A stretch of 64,000 nt of DNA from Thalassotalea_F euphylliae (lineage in GTDB: Bacteria > Pseudomonadota > Gammaproteobacteria > Enterobacterales > Alteromonadaceae): NCBI RefSeq assembly GCF_042682785.1, contig NZ_JBHUIB010000001.1, positions 620,001 through 684,000 on the forward strand, given 5' to 3'. This document shows positions 43,508 through 52,658 of this stretch, one piece after another (position 1 is the stretch's first letter; each line of letters begins with the position of its first letter). The position numbers and the translations under genes are program-made. A model generated the notes under the pieces. The model was not told the DNA's origin. It made no database searches and was given only the letters and a program-made list of their open reading frames with translations.

Positions 43508-44119
43508 CTACTGCGCCGAATAAGCGCGCATGAACATATCTACGCAGCTACTCAAGTAATCCATCACCTCTGATTCTGTTAGCTGCTTTTTGGTATTAAA
43601 CTCACAACGCATCCACCCTTCGCCTTTCATTAAGTTCAAAAATTGAATCGCTGCATGGCGAGGCTTTTCAATTTTGAGCAAACCTAACTGATGACACTTT
43701 TCCATCAATTTAGTCATCTCATCTGTTAGACGTTCAGGTCCCGCTTCATAAAAAAGCTCGGATAATTGAGGGTAGGTTTTGGATTCAAAGGCACAGATTT
43801 TATGAACTGCTAGCGCCTCTTTTGACGTAATCATGTCAAAGAAACGTTTAGCAACCAGCAAAAAAGTGTTTGGTAGGTTTGAGAAGTCTAGGGTGTCGAC
43901 GTCAATATTTATTTCAGCATCACATTTATTGGCAATAGACGCTGCAAACAAGTCTTCTTTGCTACCAAAATGACTGTAGACCGTTTGTTTAGACACATCG
44001 GCGTGTTGCGCAATTTGCGACATACTTGTTGCCAAATAGCCGTTCTCGGTAAACAGCTCTGTGGCTGCTGTGAGAATTTGGTTGCGCTTGGCTTCATTCT
44101 TACTACGAATTTTTGTCAT
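43508..44119 (-). CDS. TetR/AcrR-family repressor
   Basis: This 203-residue protein has an N-terminal TetR helix-turn-helix (MSQIAQHADVSKQTVYSHFGSKEDLFAA, about 33-60) and an AcrR-type C-terminal ligand domain. It is divergent from the RND efflux genes, with two palindromes in the 136-bp gap; it most likely represses both itself and the pump. The ligand is unknown. Confidence 0.9.
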   Translation of the reverse strand: MTKIRSKNEAKRNQILTAATELFTENGYLATSMSQIAQHADVSKQTVYSHFGSKEDLFAASIANKCDAEINIDVDTLDFSNLPNTFLLVAKRFFDMITSKEALAVHKICAFESKTYPQLSELFYEAGPERLTDEMTKLMEKCHQLGLLKIEKPRHAAIQFLNLMKGEGWMRCEFNTKKQLTESEVMDYLSSCVDMFMRAYSAQ

Positions 44120-44160
44120 AAACTTACACTAGGCTGACGTTATTCCCGTACTCTAACTAA

Positions 44161-44180
44161 AATGGACTAGACAGTCCAGT
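44161..44180. promoter_or_regulatory. TetR operator 1
   Basis: TGGACT, AGAC, AGTCCA form a palindrome at 44163-44178, with one further near-match each side. It has the same spacing as operator 2. Confidence 0.65.
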
Positions 44181-44197
44181 TTGAGTCAACTAAACTA

Positions 44198-44217
44198 ACT
44201 AGACTAGTCAGTCTAGT
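44198..44217. promoter_or_regulatory. TetR operator 2
   Basis: ACTAGACT, AGTC, AGTCTAGT: 8-bp perfect arms. The centre is 37 bp from that of operator 1, between the regulator and pump genes. Confidence 0.68.
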
Positions 44218-44255
44218 CTAATATTATAAATACGACACATATTGCAGGGAAAGAT

Positions 44256-45365
44256 ATGAACTTGGTTAACCCACTTGCTCGCTACCTTCTTGTTGTTCCC
44301 TTGGTAGTTGCTACTACGTTGCTTTCTGGCTGTGAGCGCAGTATTTCTGCAGAAAATGAACAGCCTTATATTCACAGTGCGACGGTTGCGACTTACAGTC
44401 GCGACGATAGCTATGAAATCGCTCGCCAATACATAGGGAAGATAGCTGCCAAACAGCAAACGCAACTCAGCTTTGAATACCCAGGTCGTGTTATCAATAT
44501 TTTTGTCGACAGTGGTGACCAAGTTAAAAAAGGCCAAGTACTTGCCAAGCTAGATGTTGAACTCCTCAACATTCGTGTCGCTGAGCTAGCCGCCCAAGTT
44601 CAGCAAGTGGAAGCGCAATTAGTGCTAAATCAGTCGAATTTGAAACGCGCTCAGAAATTAATAGTGGACGACTATGCATCTGAACAAACGATTGATGAGC
44701 TGAATGCAGAGCAAAGTGTACTCAATGCAAACTTGGCTGGATTGAAAGCATCGCTTGCCGCGCTTCAATATCAAATAAAACAAGCGTCTTTGACGGCTCC
44801 ATACGATGGGATCGTCAACGACCGTATGATATCAGTGGGAGACTTAGTTGCTGCTGGCAATACTGCGATGACGCTGATAAAACAAAGCCAACAAGAAATT
44901 TCTTTTGGTATTCCTGCCCAAATAGCCTCTGATATCCAAATAGGTGACAAACTCCCTGTTAGCCTAGGCACCAAGCATGTTGACGCCACTGTATCTGCTA
45001 TTGGTCAACAAATAGACCCTGGCACACGAACAGTCAATGTCCGCATGTTAGTGGACGACCAAGACAAGCAAATTAGCGGGGTAATCGCACGTGTCTCGAT
45101 AGAGCAGCGTATCGAAAGACCGGGTTATTGGTTACCAATTACCGCTATTACAGACGGTATTCGTGGACAATGGAATATCTATCTTGTTACAGAGTCACAA
45201 GGACAATTTAAGATAACGCCTCAAACAATTAATGTGCTGCATACCACGACTGACCAAGTGTTTGTTGCTGGCCCTACGAGCAATGACTTGACCGTTATCT
45301 CAGAAGGCTTACACCGCTACGTACCAGGTCAAATTATCCGACCAGCGAAAGGTGGAGCAGAATAA
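44256..45365 (+). CDS. RND efflux periplasmic adaptor (membrane fusion lipoprotein)
   Basis: This protein of 369 residues has a lipoprotein signal with lipobox LLSGC (Cys26), so it is inner-membrane anchored. It has the biotinyl-lipoyl-like half motifs (FEYPGRVINIFVDSGDQVKKGQVLAKLD and SLTAPYDGIVNDRMISVGDLV), a coiled-coil hairpin (about 105-175) and a beta-barrel. It bridges the RND pump to an outer-membrane channel. Its stop overlaps the pump start by 1 bp. AGGGAAAG precedes the ATG. Confidence 0.92.
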   Translation: MNLVNPLARYLLVVPLVVATTLLSGCERSISAENEQPYIHSATVATYSRDDSYEIARQYIGKIAAKQQTQLSFEYPGRVINIFVDSGDQVKKGQVLAKLDVELLNIRVAELAAQVQQVEAQLVLNQSNLKRAQKLIVDDYASEQTIDELNAEQSVLNANLAGLKASLAALQYQIKQASLTAPYDGIVNDRMISVGDLVAAGNTAMTLIKQSQQEISFGIPAQIASDIQIGDKLPVSLGTKHVDATVSAIGQQIDPGTRTVNVRMLVDDQDKQISGVIARVSIEQRIERPGYWLPITAITDGIRGQWNIYLVTESQGQFKITPQTINVLHTTTDQVFVAGPTSNDLTVISEGLHRYVPGQIIRPAKGGAE

Positions 45366-48300
45366 TGATCCGTTCTTTTGTTCGCAATGGGCGACTAATG
45401 TCGTTAGTCATTGCTCTGCTTATCGTGGCAGGCTTAGGCGCTTTATCAACACTTCCTCGCACTGAAGATCCACGCATTCAAAACCGAAATGCAAGTGTAC
45501 TAACGCAACTTCCAGGTGCCAGCGCAGAGCGTGTTGAAGTGTTAGTGACAGAAAAAATAGAACAAAAACTACGAAAGCTGGCAGAGATTGATTTAATTAC
45601 CTCTACCTCACGCCCTAGCCTCTCTGTCATTCAAATAAAATTAAAAGATGAAATCGTAAACACCCGTCCAATTTGGTCACGCATTCGCGACCTAATCAGC
45701 GATGTTGTTCCTGAATTACCCGTTGAAGCAAGCCAACCAACGCTCGAGGATGACAGAGGGTATGCGTTTACCAAACTAGTAGCGTTGAACTGGCTTGATG
45801 ACACTGAACCGGACTTGGCAAGCTTGGGGCGCTATGCAAATGAGCTGCAAAATCGATTGCGCTTAATACCTGGCACAGATTTAGTGTCTATCTTTGGTCG
45901 GGGCCAAGAAGAAATCTTAGTGGCAATAGACGAAGCCAAAACCTCGCGCTTACAGTTAACCGCCGAGCAGTTATCCCAACAGGTATTTTTGGCTGACGCT
46001 AAAGTATCTGCGGGGCAGCTTGTGAACCAACACAATCAAATGCAGGTTGAATTAACAGGGGCTTTAGACACTGTTGAGCGCATTAAAAATATTCCCCTAA
46101 AAACGAATGACAAAGGCAGCCTAGTGACGTTAGGTGATATCGCTGATATCAGTAAAACCCTCGCATGGCCTGCCAGTGAAATAGCAATAGTGAACGACAA
46201 ACCCTCTGTTGTTGTCGCCACACGTATGCTACCTAATTTACGTATCGACAAATGGACTGAAGATGTAAAACATGCGCTGGATGATTTTGCATTATACCTG
46301 CCCCATAACATTGAACTTGAACTGTTATTTGACCAAAACACCTACACAGAAGAACGCCTAGGCGACTTAGTAAACAATATAGCCGTTGGCTTTGTACTGA
46401 TTTCACTGGTATTGTTAGTCACACTTGGTTGGCGCTCGGCGCTTATAGTAGCTGTGTCACTACCTTTGACCGTGTTATTTACGCTAGCAGTAATGAATGC
46501 ATGGGGCTTGCCTATTCACCAAATGTCAGTAACAGGGCTAGTGGTGGCCTTGGGGATCATGGTCGATAATGCCATAGTGATGACCGACACCATTCAAGAT
46601 AAGCGCCAGCAAGGTATGCGACGTCTCGACAGCGTGGGCTATGCCGTCAAGCATTTATGGCTGCCACTTTTAGGCTCCACCGTGACAACCGTACTGGCGT
46701 TTATGCCAATTGTACTTATGCCAGGTCCCGCTGGAGAGTTCGTTGGCGGCATTGCATTAAGTGTTATTTTCTCGCTGATTGGCTCATATATTATTTCTCA
46801 TACAATAGTCGCGGGATTAGCTGGGCGCTTTATTGCAAAAGGTACTGGAGGCAGCACTGCTTGGTACGTAGCGGGTATTCAACTGAATACATTGTCGAAG
46901 GCGTTTTCTCGCAGTTTACAATTTGCATTAAGCTATCGAAAAATCACAATAGCCACCGTTTTTTGCCTTCCCCTTTTTGGCTTTATCGCTGCTAAACACT
47001 TAACAGAACAGTTTTTCCCCCCCTCTGACCGAGATATGTTCCAAATAGAAGTGTTTATGCCAGCTCAAAGCAGTATCGATAACACTAAAGCCATGACAGA
47101 TAAGGTAAGCCAGTACCTTTATCAGCAAGAGGGTATTGCTGCAGCACGTTGGTTTATTGGCAAGAATGCTCCCTCTTTTTACTACAACTTAATACCTTCA
47201 AAAGACGGATTGCAAAACTATGCCCAAGGCATGATCACAGCGACCAGTTTCAAAGCAGCTAACGAATTGATTCCAGTAATTCAAATGGAGTTAGATGACT
47301 TATTTCCATCAGCTCAAATTCTTGTACGTAAATTAGAACAAGGCCCTCCATTCAATGCACCTGTTGAGCTTCGCATTTTTGGCCCTAATCTGGATACGTT
47401 AAAAACACTGGGCGATGAAGTTCGGCGTGTGATGTCAGAAACAACTGATATGATGCATACGCGAGCGACACTGCAACCGGGCACGCCGAAAGTGTGGGTT
47501 CAAGCGGATGAATCAGCGGCGGCACTAACCGGTTTAACGTTAGTCGATGTGGCACAGCAGTTAGGGAACTCACTCTCTGGCCAAGTCAATGGTTCAATTA
47601 TCGAAGCCACAGAGTCGATTCCCGTGCGCGTTCGTGTGAACAACAGTGATCGAGGCCAACTCGCAGACGTAGCAAATATTAACTTACAAAGCCAAATGAC
47701 TGACGGCAGCATACCGTTAACATCGATTTCACACCTGACGGTGAAGCCTTCACGGGGCGCTATTCCTCACCGAGACGGTATGCGGGTTAACATAATTGAG
47801 GGTTATATTCGTGCAGGTATATTGCCATCTGAAGTCCTTGCACGCGTTCAAGATAATCTTAAAAAAGCGGATTTCACACTGCCAGCAGGTTATCGAATAG
47901 AGGTTGGAGGAGAGTCAGCAGAGCGAGATCAAGCCGTAGGGCAGCTACTGGCCAGTGTCGGTCTAATTTTCACCCTGCTAATCACTGTTGTAGTATTGTC
48001 ATTTAACTCATTCCGTTTAAGCGCAATTATCTTTTTCTCAGCGGGCCAGTCCGTTGGTTTAGGCTTGTTAAGCGTTTACCTGTTTAATTATCCGTTCGGC
48101 TTTACGGTTATCGTCGGCCTGCTGGGATTAATGGGCTTAGCAATTAATGCCGCAATAGTGATAATTGCCGAATTAAAAGCTAACGAAAGTGCAGTAAGAG
48201 GTGACCAACAAGCTATCATCAAAGGCGTGCAAAGCTGCACACGGCATATCAGTTCAACCACCATTACCACTGTTGGCGGCTTCTTACCTCTGATATTAGC

Positions 48301-48463
48301 GGGAGGTGGTTTTTGGCCACCATTTGCGATAGCGGTCGCAGGCGGGACAGTGTTTACCACCTTGCTATCATTCTATTTTGTACCTGCGGCATTTTCGCTT
48401 TTTGCGAACAAAACACCGTTTGAACAATCTGAAGGCGAGCCAGTAGCGGTAGTGAATGTATAG
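45365..48463 (+). CDS. RND-family efflux transporter
   Basis: This 1032-residue inner-membrane proton antiporter has the usual twelve helices and two large periplasmic loops. The helix-4 segment GLVVALGIMVDNAIVMTDTIQDKRQQG carries the proton-relay Asp, and the second half repeats the pattern with a divergent NAAIVIIAELK. It looks more like the divergent Alteromonadales/Vibrio RND pumps than AcrB. The substrate is unknown. No outer-membrane channel gene follows, so a chromosomal TolC is needed. It is controlled by the divergent TetR repressor. Confidence 0.92.
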   Translation: MIRSFVRNGRLMSLVIALLIVAGLGALSTLPRTEDPRIQNRNASVLTQLPGASAERVEVLVTEKIEQKLRKLAEIDLITSTSRPSLSVIQIKLKDEIVNTRPIWSRIRDLISDVVPELPVEASQPTLEDDRGYAFTKLVALNWLDDTEPDLASLGRYANELQNRLRLIPGTDLVSIFGRGQEEILVAIDEAKTSRLQLTAEQLSQQVFLADAKVSAGQLVNQHNQMQVELTGALDTVERIKNIPLKTNDKGSLVTLGDIADISKTLAWPASEIAIVNDKPSVVVATRMLPNLRIDKWTEDVKHALDDFALYLPHNIELELLFDQNTYTEERLGDLVNNIAVGFVLISLVLLVTLGWRSALIVAVSLPLTVLFTLAVMNAWGLPIHQMSVTGLVVALGIMVDNAIVMTDTIQDKRQQGMRRLDSVGYAVKHLWLPLLGSTVTTVLAFMPIVLMPGPAGEFVGGIALSVIFSLIGSYIISHTIVAGLAGRFIAKGTGGSTAWYVAGIQLNTLSKAFSRSLQFALSYRKITIATVFCLPLFGFIAAKHLTEQFFPPSDRDMFQIEVFMPAQSSIDNTKAMTDKVSQYLYQQEGIAAARWFIGKNAPSFYYNLIPSKDGLQNYAQGMITATSFKAANELIPVIQMELDDLFPSAQILVRKLEQGPPFNAPVELRIFGPNLDTLKTLGDEVRRVMSETTDMMHTRATLQPGTPKVWVQADESAAALTGLTLVDVAQQLGNSLSGQVNGSIIEATESIPVRVRVNNSDRGQLADVANINLQSQMTDGSIPLTSISHLTVKPSRGAIPHRDGMRVNIIEGYIRAGILPSEVLARVQDNLKKADFTLPAGYRIEVGGESAERDQAVGQLLASVGLIFTLLITVVVLSFNSFRLSAIIFFSAGQSVGLGLLSVYLFNYPFGFTVIVGLLGLMGLAINAAIVIIAELKANESAVRGDQQAIIKGVQSCTRHISSTTITTVGGFLPLILAGGGFWPPFAIAVAGGTVFTTLLSFYFVPAAFSLFANKTPFEQSEGEPVAVVNV

Positions 48464-48480
48464 AGTATAGTGGGACTAAA

Positions 48481-48509
48481 GCAAGTAGCTGTATGATTGT
48501 GCTACTTGC
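48481..48509. terminator. hairpin after the RND pump gene
   Basis: GCAAGTAGC pairs perfectly with GCTACTTGC around an 11-nt loop. T-runs are short. It overlaps the 3' end of the small minus-strand gene and probably serves both converging transcripts. Confidence 0.5.
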
Positions 48510-48663
48510 TGTCTGGATTTAAGCCTTGTTTAATTTTCTCGATGCGCTCTTGATGACGATGATGAGCGTTCAATGCCGCCACACCAAAGGCTCCGATGAT
48601 AGCCACGATAGGTATCAATAAAGACAATACCTGAGGCTGTAATAATTGATTTAACCACTCCAT
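48502..48663 (-). CDS. 53-residue single-span membrane protein
   Basis: A short gene, ATG at 48663 behind an AAGGAG ribosome site, stop at 48502. The protein has a short amphipathic N terminus (MEWLNQLLQPQ), one membrane helix (about residues 12-31, VLSLLIPIVAIIGAFGVAAL), then a charged tail with HHRHQERIEKIKQGLNPD. This plan (helix plus basic R/H-rich, KIxxGxxPD-like tail) resembles small uncharacterised membrane proteins of gammaproteobacteria. No function can be given. It lies 28 bp downstream of rraB and may be co-transcribed. Confidence 0.75.
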   Translation of the reverse strand: MEWLNQLLQPQVLSLLIPIVAIIGAFGVAALNAHHRHQERIEKIKQGLNPDSK

Positions 48664-48691
48664 GTGAAATACTCCTTGCTGACGAATTTAT

Positions 48692-49042
48692 CTATTCTTC
48701 GAAATAGGTACCCCAACCATCATAATCAACTTTACACTGTTGGGCTAGTGCAACCATCTTCTCTGTTTCTTCTAAGATTAGCTCAGCATCCAAAAATTGC
48801 TCAGTAATCACGTCAAAAGCAAAGACTTTTTCACCTGTTTCAAGCTCAGCTTCTTCCGGCTCTTCAACTTCTAGGCCCATTTTAAATGCGGCTATCGCAG
48901 CCTTTTCTAAGACGTCAAAATTAGCACTAGAAAAGTGGTGTTCAATGGTATGGTAAGCTTCTTCATTACTACCATCTTCTAGCAATTCATTGACTAGCTC
49001 TTCTGTGTACTCTTGCCATTCTTGCATGTCTGGATTTTGCAT
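48692..49042 (-). CDS. rraB: ribonuclease E inhibitor RraB
   Basis: This 116-residue acidic protein has the family features ELLEDGSNEEAYHTIEHHFSS, FDVLEKAAIAAFKMG and the C-terminal KVDYDGWGTYFEE. RraB binds RNase E in the degradosome and modulates mRNA decay. It lies downstream of plsC (9 bp). Confidence 0.93.
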   Translation of the reverse strand: MQNPDMQEWQEYTEELVNELLEDGSNEEAYHTIEHHFSSANFDVLEKAAIAAFKMGLEVEEPEEAELETGEKVFAFDVITEQFLDAELILEETEKMVALAQQCKVDYDGWGTYFEE

Positions 49043-49051
49043 TACTAGCCT

Positions 49052-49789
49052 CTAACTTTTATTTTGTGGTAACTCGGTACCCACTTCTTTGCTTAACGCC
49101 TGAATCTTGGTCAACATGTTGTCACGAACGTCATTAGTAATCGCTCGCACATTGTCTTTATCGTCTTCCGTTAAATATACAGGATCTAAAAATTCAATGA
49201 TCATTTTACCATTGTTCCAACGGTTCAAATTAATGAAATCATGCGTGTTACTGGCACAGATTGGCACTATTGGGACACCTGCTTGTAGCGCCGTTCTAAA
49301 TGCACCTGTTTTAAATGGAAGTAGGCCTCGACCGTAACTGCGAGTTCCTTCAGGGAACAACCACACTGACAAGCCCTTTTCTTTAATCTTCTCGGCCGTC
49401 AATGCAATGGTATTCATCGCTTTATTTGAATTATTTCTGTCGATTAGGATATTACCTGTAAGCCAATACATTTGACCAAAGAATGGGATCCATTTAAGAC
49501 TTTTTTTCCCAACGCTCACTGTTCCTGGTTGCACGGCATTACTTACCGTGTACAAGTCGTAAGAGTTTTGATGATTACAGATATAGACGACCGGGCCAAC
49601 GTTCGACAACGATGATGGTTTTCGTACTTCTACCTCAAGCCCAATCACTTTCGACATGCTACCCAATATACGCGCAGCTGTGAAAACATTATTCTTATGG
49701 AAAGGCCTCAACAAGCTGAATAAACAAGCAAAGACTGACAATAAACCGATGCCCAGTGTCAAAATGATGATTCGAATTACAGCTAACAA
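49052..49789 (-). CDS. plsC: 1-acyl-sn-glycerol-3-phosphate acyltransferase
   Basis: This 245-residue membrane-bound acyltransferase makes phosphatidic acid. Motif I NHQNSYD (72-78, the HX4D box) and motif III FPEGTRS (145-151) are intact, with an N-terminal hydrophobic helix. It is in the typical size range and is followed closely by rraB. Confidence 0.94.
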   Translation of the reverse strand: MLAVIRIIILTLGIGLLSVFACLFSLLRPFHKNNVFTAARILGSMSKVIGLEVEVRKPSSLSNVGPVVYICNHQNSYDLYTVSNAVQPGTVSVGKKSLKWIPFFGQMYWLTGNILIDRNNSNKAMNTIALTAEKIKEKGLSVWLFPEGTRSYGRGLLPFKTGAFRTALQAGVPIVPICASNTHDFINLNRWNNGKMIIEFLDPVYLTEDDKDNVRAITNDVRDNMLTKIQALSKEVGTELPQNKS

Positions 49790-49893
49790 GTGTACGCCCC
49801 TGAGTTAAATAAGGGGGCGAAGTATACATGGAAATAGCCAATTAATTAATCTATCGACGGTGATATTTTGTAATACAGTTGTTTTCTGAGCAT

Positions 49894-49919
49894 AAAAAAA
49901 GCCAGCATTGCTGGCTTTT
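49894..49919 (-). terminator. terminator of the MipA/OmpV gene
   Basis: AAAAGCCAGC, a 3-nt loop, GCTGGCTTTT; on the minus strand the stem is followed by TTTTTTT. Confidence 0.88.
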
Positions 49920-49935
49920 CATCGAGAAATAACGC

Positions 49936-50691
49936 TTAGAATGAGTAAGTAGCACCAAGAAGCGCTTGTGTGTAACTATCTTCTGTCACCCACGTATTAG
50001 TGCCTTCTGTCGCCTCGTCACCTAGTGATGTACCTGTCACTGCACCTAATAGTGTCCAACGATCCGTTAATTTGTATGTACCGATAAGGCCTAACGTTGC
50101 GTTTACCGTTGATTCATCATTACGGTAGTAGTACGCCGCCATATCTTCATCTAAGCTCTCAAGCTTACCCATGATAGACACGCTGTATTTTTCATTCGCT
50201 AACAGCGTATAAGTCGCTTGAGCGTATAATTTAGCACCATCAGATTCATCTGAAATATCATTGACGAAACCAACTTCAGCATTAAACATGCCGCGAGAGT
50301 ATGCCATGTTAATACCTGCCATGATTGAATCTTCACGGTCCTGTAACGGCGCATTAACCTTAACATCGTCTTTGTCGAAGCCACGGTGTACCGTAATGAC
50401 ACCACCAGCACGGAAACCATTATCTGACTTGAATAACCAGCCACCAAGCTTGTTATATTTGAAGTAGAAACGGTCATTGTAACTTACGTTGATAAGAGGA
50501 ACACCAACGGTTTCATTATCGTCACCACCTACGTATTCAGGCAAACTAGCTGCACCTAAACCTACCTGGCCATGGAAACCCTGTTTAGCGTCTGCTTTAG
50601 TGCTTGGAATCGCCGACATGTTGCCAACAGTACTTGCTGCAAATGCTGATGCACTGGCTAAACCTAATGCGAGTGTAATGTATCTAATCAT
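49936..50691 (-). CDS. MipA/OmpV-family outer-membrane protein
   Basis: This protein of 251 residues has a signal peptide (about 1-18, ending AFAAS) and a barrel of amphipathic strands with VGLGAASLPEYVGGDDNE, VPLINVSYNDRFYFKYNKLGGWLF and a C-terminal aromatic ATYSF. MipA/OmpV proteins are outer-membrane barrels, some tied to murein hydrolase scaffolding. There is no operon partner, and it has its own terminator. Confidence 0.88.
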   Translation of the reverse strand: MIRYITLALGLASASAFAASTVGNMSAIPSTKADAKQGFHGQVGLGAASLPEYVGGDDNETVGVPLINVSYNDRFYFKYNKLGGWLFKSDNGFRAGGVITVHRGFDKDDVKVNAPLQDREDSIMAGINMAYSRGMFNAEVGFVNDISDESDGAKLYAQATYTLLANEKYSVSIMGKLESLDEDMAAYYYRNDESTVNATLGLIGTYKLTDRWTLLGAVTGTSLGDEATEGTNTWVTEDSYTQALLGATYSF

Positions 50692-50918
50692 TTTTATTTC
50701 CCTTAATAATTTATAAATATTTTTCTATGGTCTTACTTAAGAAGGCTTGAGAACTTTTATATCAAATAGTTTACATACTGATGAAACCAAAATGAGTTAC
50801 TATTTAATTTAGCAACAAAATTTTCGATATTAAATACGTTCAATGCCTTCCATTTTACGACAAAAGCTTTCTAGTCAGTTCCAGTGTTCTGAGAGAGTTT
50901 TGTAACACAACGTTAACA

Positions 50919-51980
50919 CTAACTCTCACCTAGCCCAAATGTCTCTTGTTCATGCTCATCTGCATATTGCTCTTTGATTTCCAAAATTCTGGGCATGCAC
51001 TCAAGAAACTCAGGCACTAAGGCTGGATCAAAATGTTGACCGGCCTCTTCTTTCAGTAATTTGACTACTTTTTCAAGCGGCCATGCTTTTTTGTAAGGGC
51101 GCTCAGATGTCAAGGCATCAAACACATCAGCGATAGCAACAATTCGAGCACTTAGCGGAATTTCCTCACCTTTGAGTCCTTTGGGGTACCCTTTGCCATT
51201 CCACTTCTCGTGGTGTCCAAGGGCAACTTCTCGCGCTAGCCTTAGCAACTCAGAATCATCACAACCGAGAATATCTGCGCCATATTCAACATGCTTTTGC
51301 ATGATATCCCATTCTTCTTCATCCAACTTACCCGGCTTCAATAACACACGATCGGGTATCCCTATTTTGCCAATATCGTGCATAGGTGCGGCATTAAACA
51401 AAAGCTCCGCCCATTCATCATCGACACCAATTTTTTCAGCAAGAAATCGTGAATAATAACTCATGCGAATAACATGCATGCCCGTTTCGTTATCTTTGTA
51501 TTCAGCGGCTCTACCCAGTCGTTTAATGATTTCATGACGAGTCTTATCTATTTCAGCCGTCCGTTGTCGGACTTGCTCTGCAAGTTCTCGCTGTTGGTCG
51601 TACAACGCTAGGTGAGTTTTAATTCGGGCAAGCACAATTGGCATACTGACGGGTTTTGTAATGTAGTCAACTGCCCCTAATTCAAAGCCCATTTGTTCAT
51701 CTTTAATCTCAGTTTTAGCCGTTACAAAGATAACAGGAATGTCACGTGTCAACGGGTTAGATTTGAGCTCCCGACACACTTGATATCCATCCATTTCTGG
51801 CATCATGATATCGAGTAGAATAAGGTCAGGTTTTTGCTTAGAGGTTGCTATTTTCAGCGCTAGCTTTCCGTTAACTGACGCTTTGACCTTGTAATAGGGT
51901 CTTAAAATGCCCGTCAATACATCAATATTATCGGGGTTGTCGTCAACGACTAAGATAGTCTGTAATTCAGGTTGACTCAT
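50919..51980 (-). CDS. response regulator with HD-GYP c-di-GMP phosphodiesterase domain
   Basis: This 353-residue RpfG-type protein has an N-terminal receiver with phosphoacceptor D57, a coiled linker (125-150), and an HD-GYP domain with HD at 201-202 and GYP at 264-266 (HHEKWNGKGYPKG). It probably degrades c-di-GMP when phosphorylated. Its start overlaps the stop of the single-receiver gene by 1 bp. Confidence 0.93.
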   Translation of the reverse strand: MSQPELQTILVVDDNPDNIDVLTGILRPYYKVKASVNGKLALKIATSKQKPDLILLDIMMPEMDGYQVCRELKSNPLTRDIPVIFVTAKTEIKDEQMGFELGAVDYITKPVSMPIVLARIKTHLALYDQQRELAEQVRQRTAEIDKTRHEIIKRLGRAAEYKDNETGMHVIRMSYYSRFLAEKIGVDDEWAELLFNAAPMHDIGKIGIPDRVLLKPGKLDEEEWDIMQKHVEYGADILGCDDSELLRLAREVALGHHEKWNGKGYPKGLKGEEIPLSARIVAIADVFDALTSERPYKKAWPLEKVVKLLKEEAGQHFDPALVPEFLECMPRILEIKEQYADEHEQETFGLGES

Positions 51981-52342
51981 TATGCCTCCCCAAATAACGT
52001 TGCTAAGGTATTTTCTACCTTTATTTTATCCACGGGCTTTAACAAAAAGCCATCCTGCTCAGAGACGTCTGCTGGCAATTCAGTGCCAGATACATAGACT
52101 ATTTTGATACTATCCGCGCCGGGTAATTCACGCAACTGAGTGGCTGTTTCATCGCCCGACATACCCGGCATTTGAACATCGAGAAAAACAACATCAGGCA
52201 TGACTTTTCCTGCAATCCGCAACGCTAATTGCCCCGATATTGCGGCTTTAACTTTGACTTGTTCAGGCAACAAGCCGCGCAACACATCAATATTGCTGGG
52301 CTCATCATCAACTAACAACGCAGTTATGTTCGGAATGGCCAT
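51980..52342 (-). CDS. single-domain response regulator
   Basis: This 120-residue protein is one receiver: acidic pair VDDE (11-14), phosphoacceptor D55 in VVFLDVQMPG, switch Ser/Thr and the conserved Lys in LLKPVD. It has no output domain. It is translationally coupled to the HD-GYP gene and probably relays or competes for phosphate with it. Its receiver shares the SNIDVLRGLL pattern of the neighbouring receivers. Confidence 0.9.
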   Translation of the reverse strand: MAIPNITALLVDDEPSNIDVLRGLLPEQVKVKAAISGQLALRIAGKVMPDVVFLDVQMPGMSGDETATQLRELPGADSIKIVYVSGTELPADVSEQDGFLLKPVDKIKVENTLATLFGEA

Positions 52343-52658
52343 AAAAAATCCTCAGCGCTAGAACTGCCCTATAAAAAGCAGCTCAACTATTCTCTATTGT
52401 TATTGATATCAAACGCTTGCAGAAAATAGTCTCGTATTGTCCCTTACCTCTAGGTTGAAGTAATTTAGGTTAATTATCAATCACTGTATGACGATATTTC
52501 TCTATTTACTTAAAAACAAGAGCGTCTCAGTTACAAGCACCTGTAGTTCACTATCCTATTGATTTGACAATTTAAAACTAAATCCTGATATTTATACTAG
52601 TATACTAATCATACGATTTCATTGTTAACGAAGCATTAACACAGCACGAGGCTTTCAT
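52343..52658. promoter_or_regulatory. divergent control region between receiver genes
   Basis: This 316-bp gene-free stretch separates the minus-strand REC operon from the plus-strand tandem-receiver gene. It is AT-rich; I found no palindrome or terminator that I would defend, and no short gene. Confidence 0.35.
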
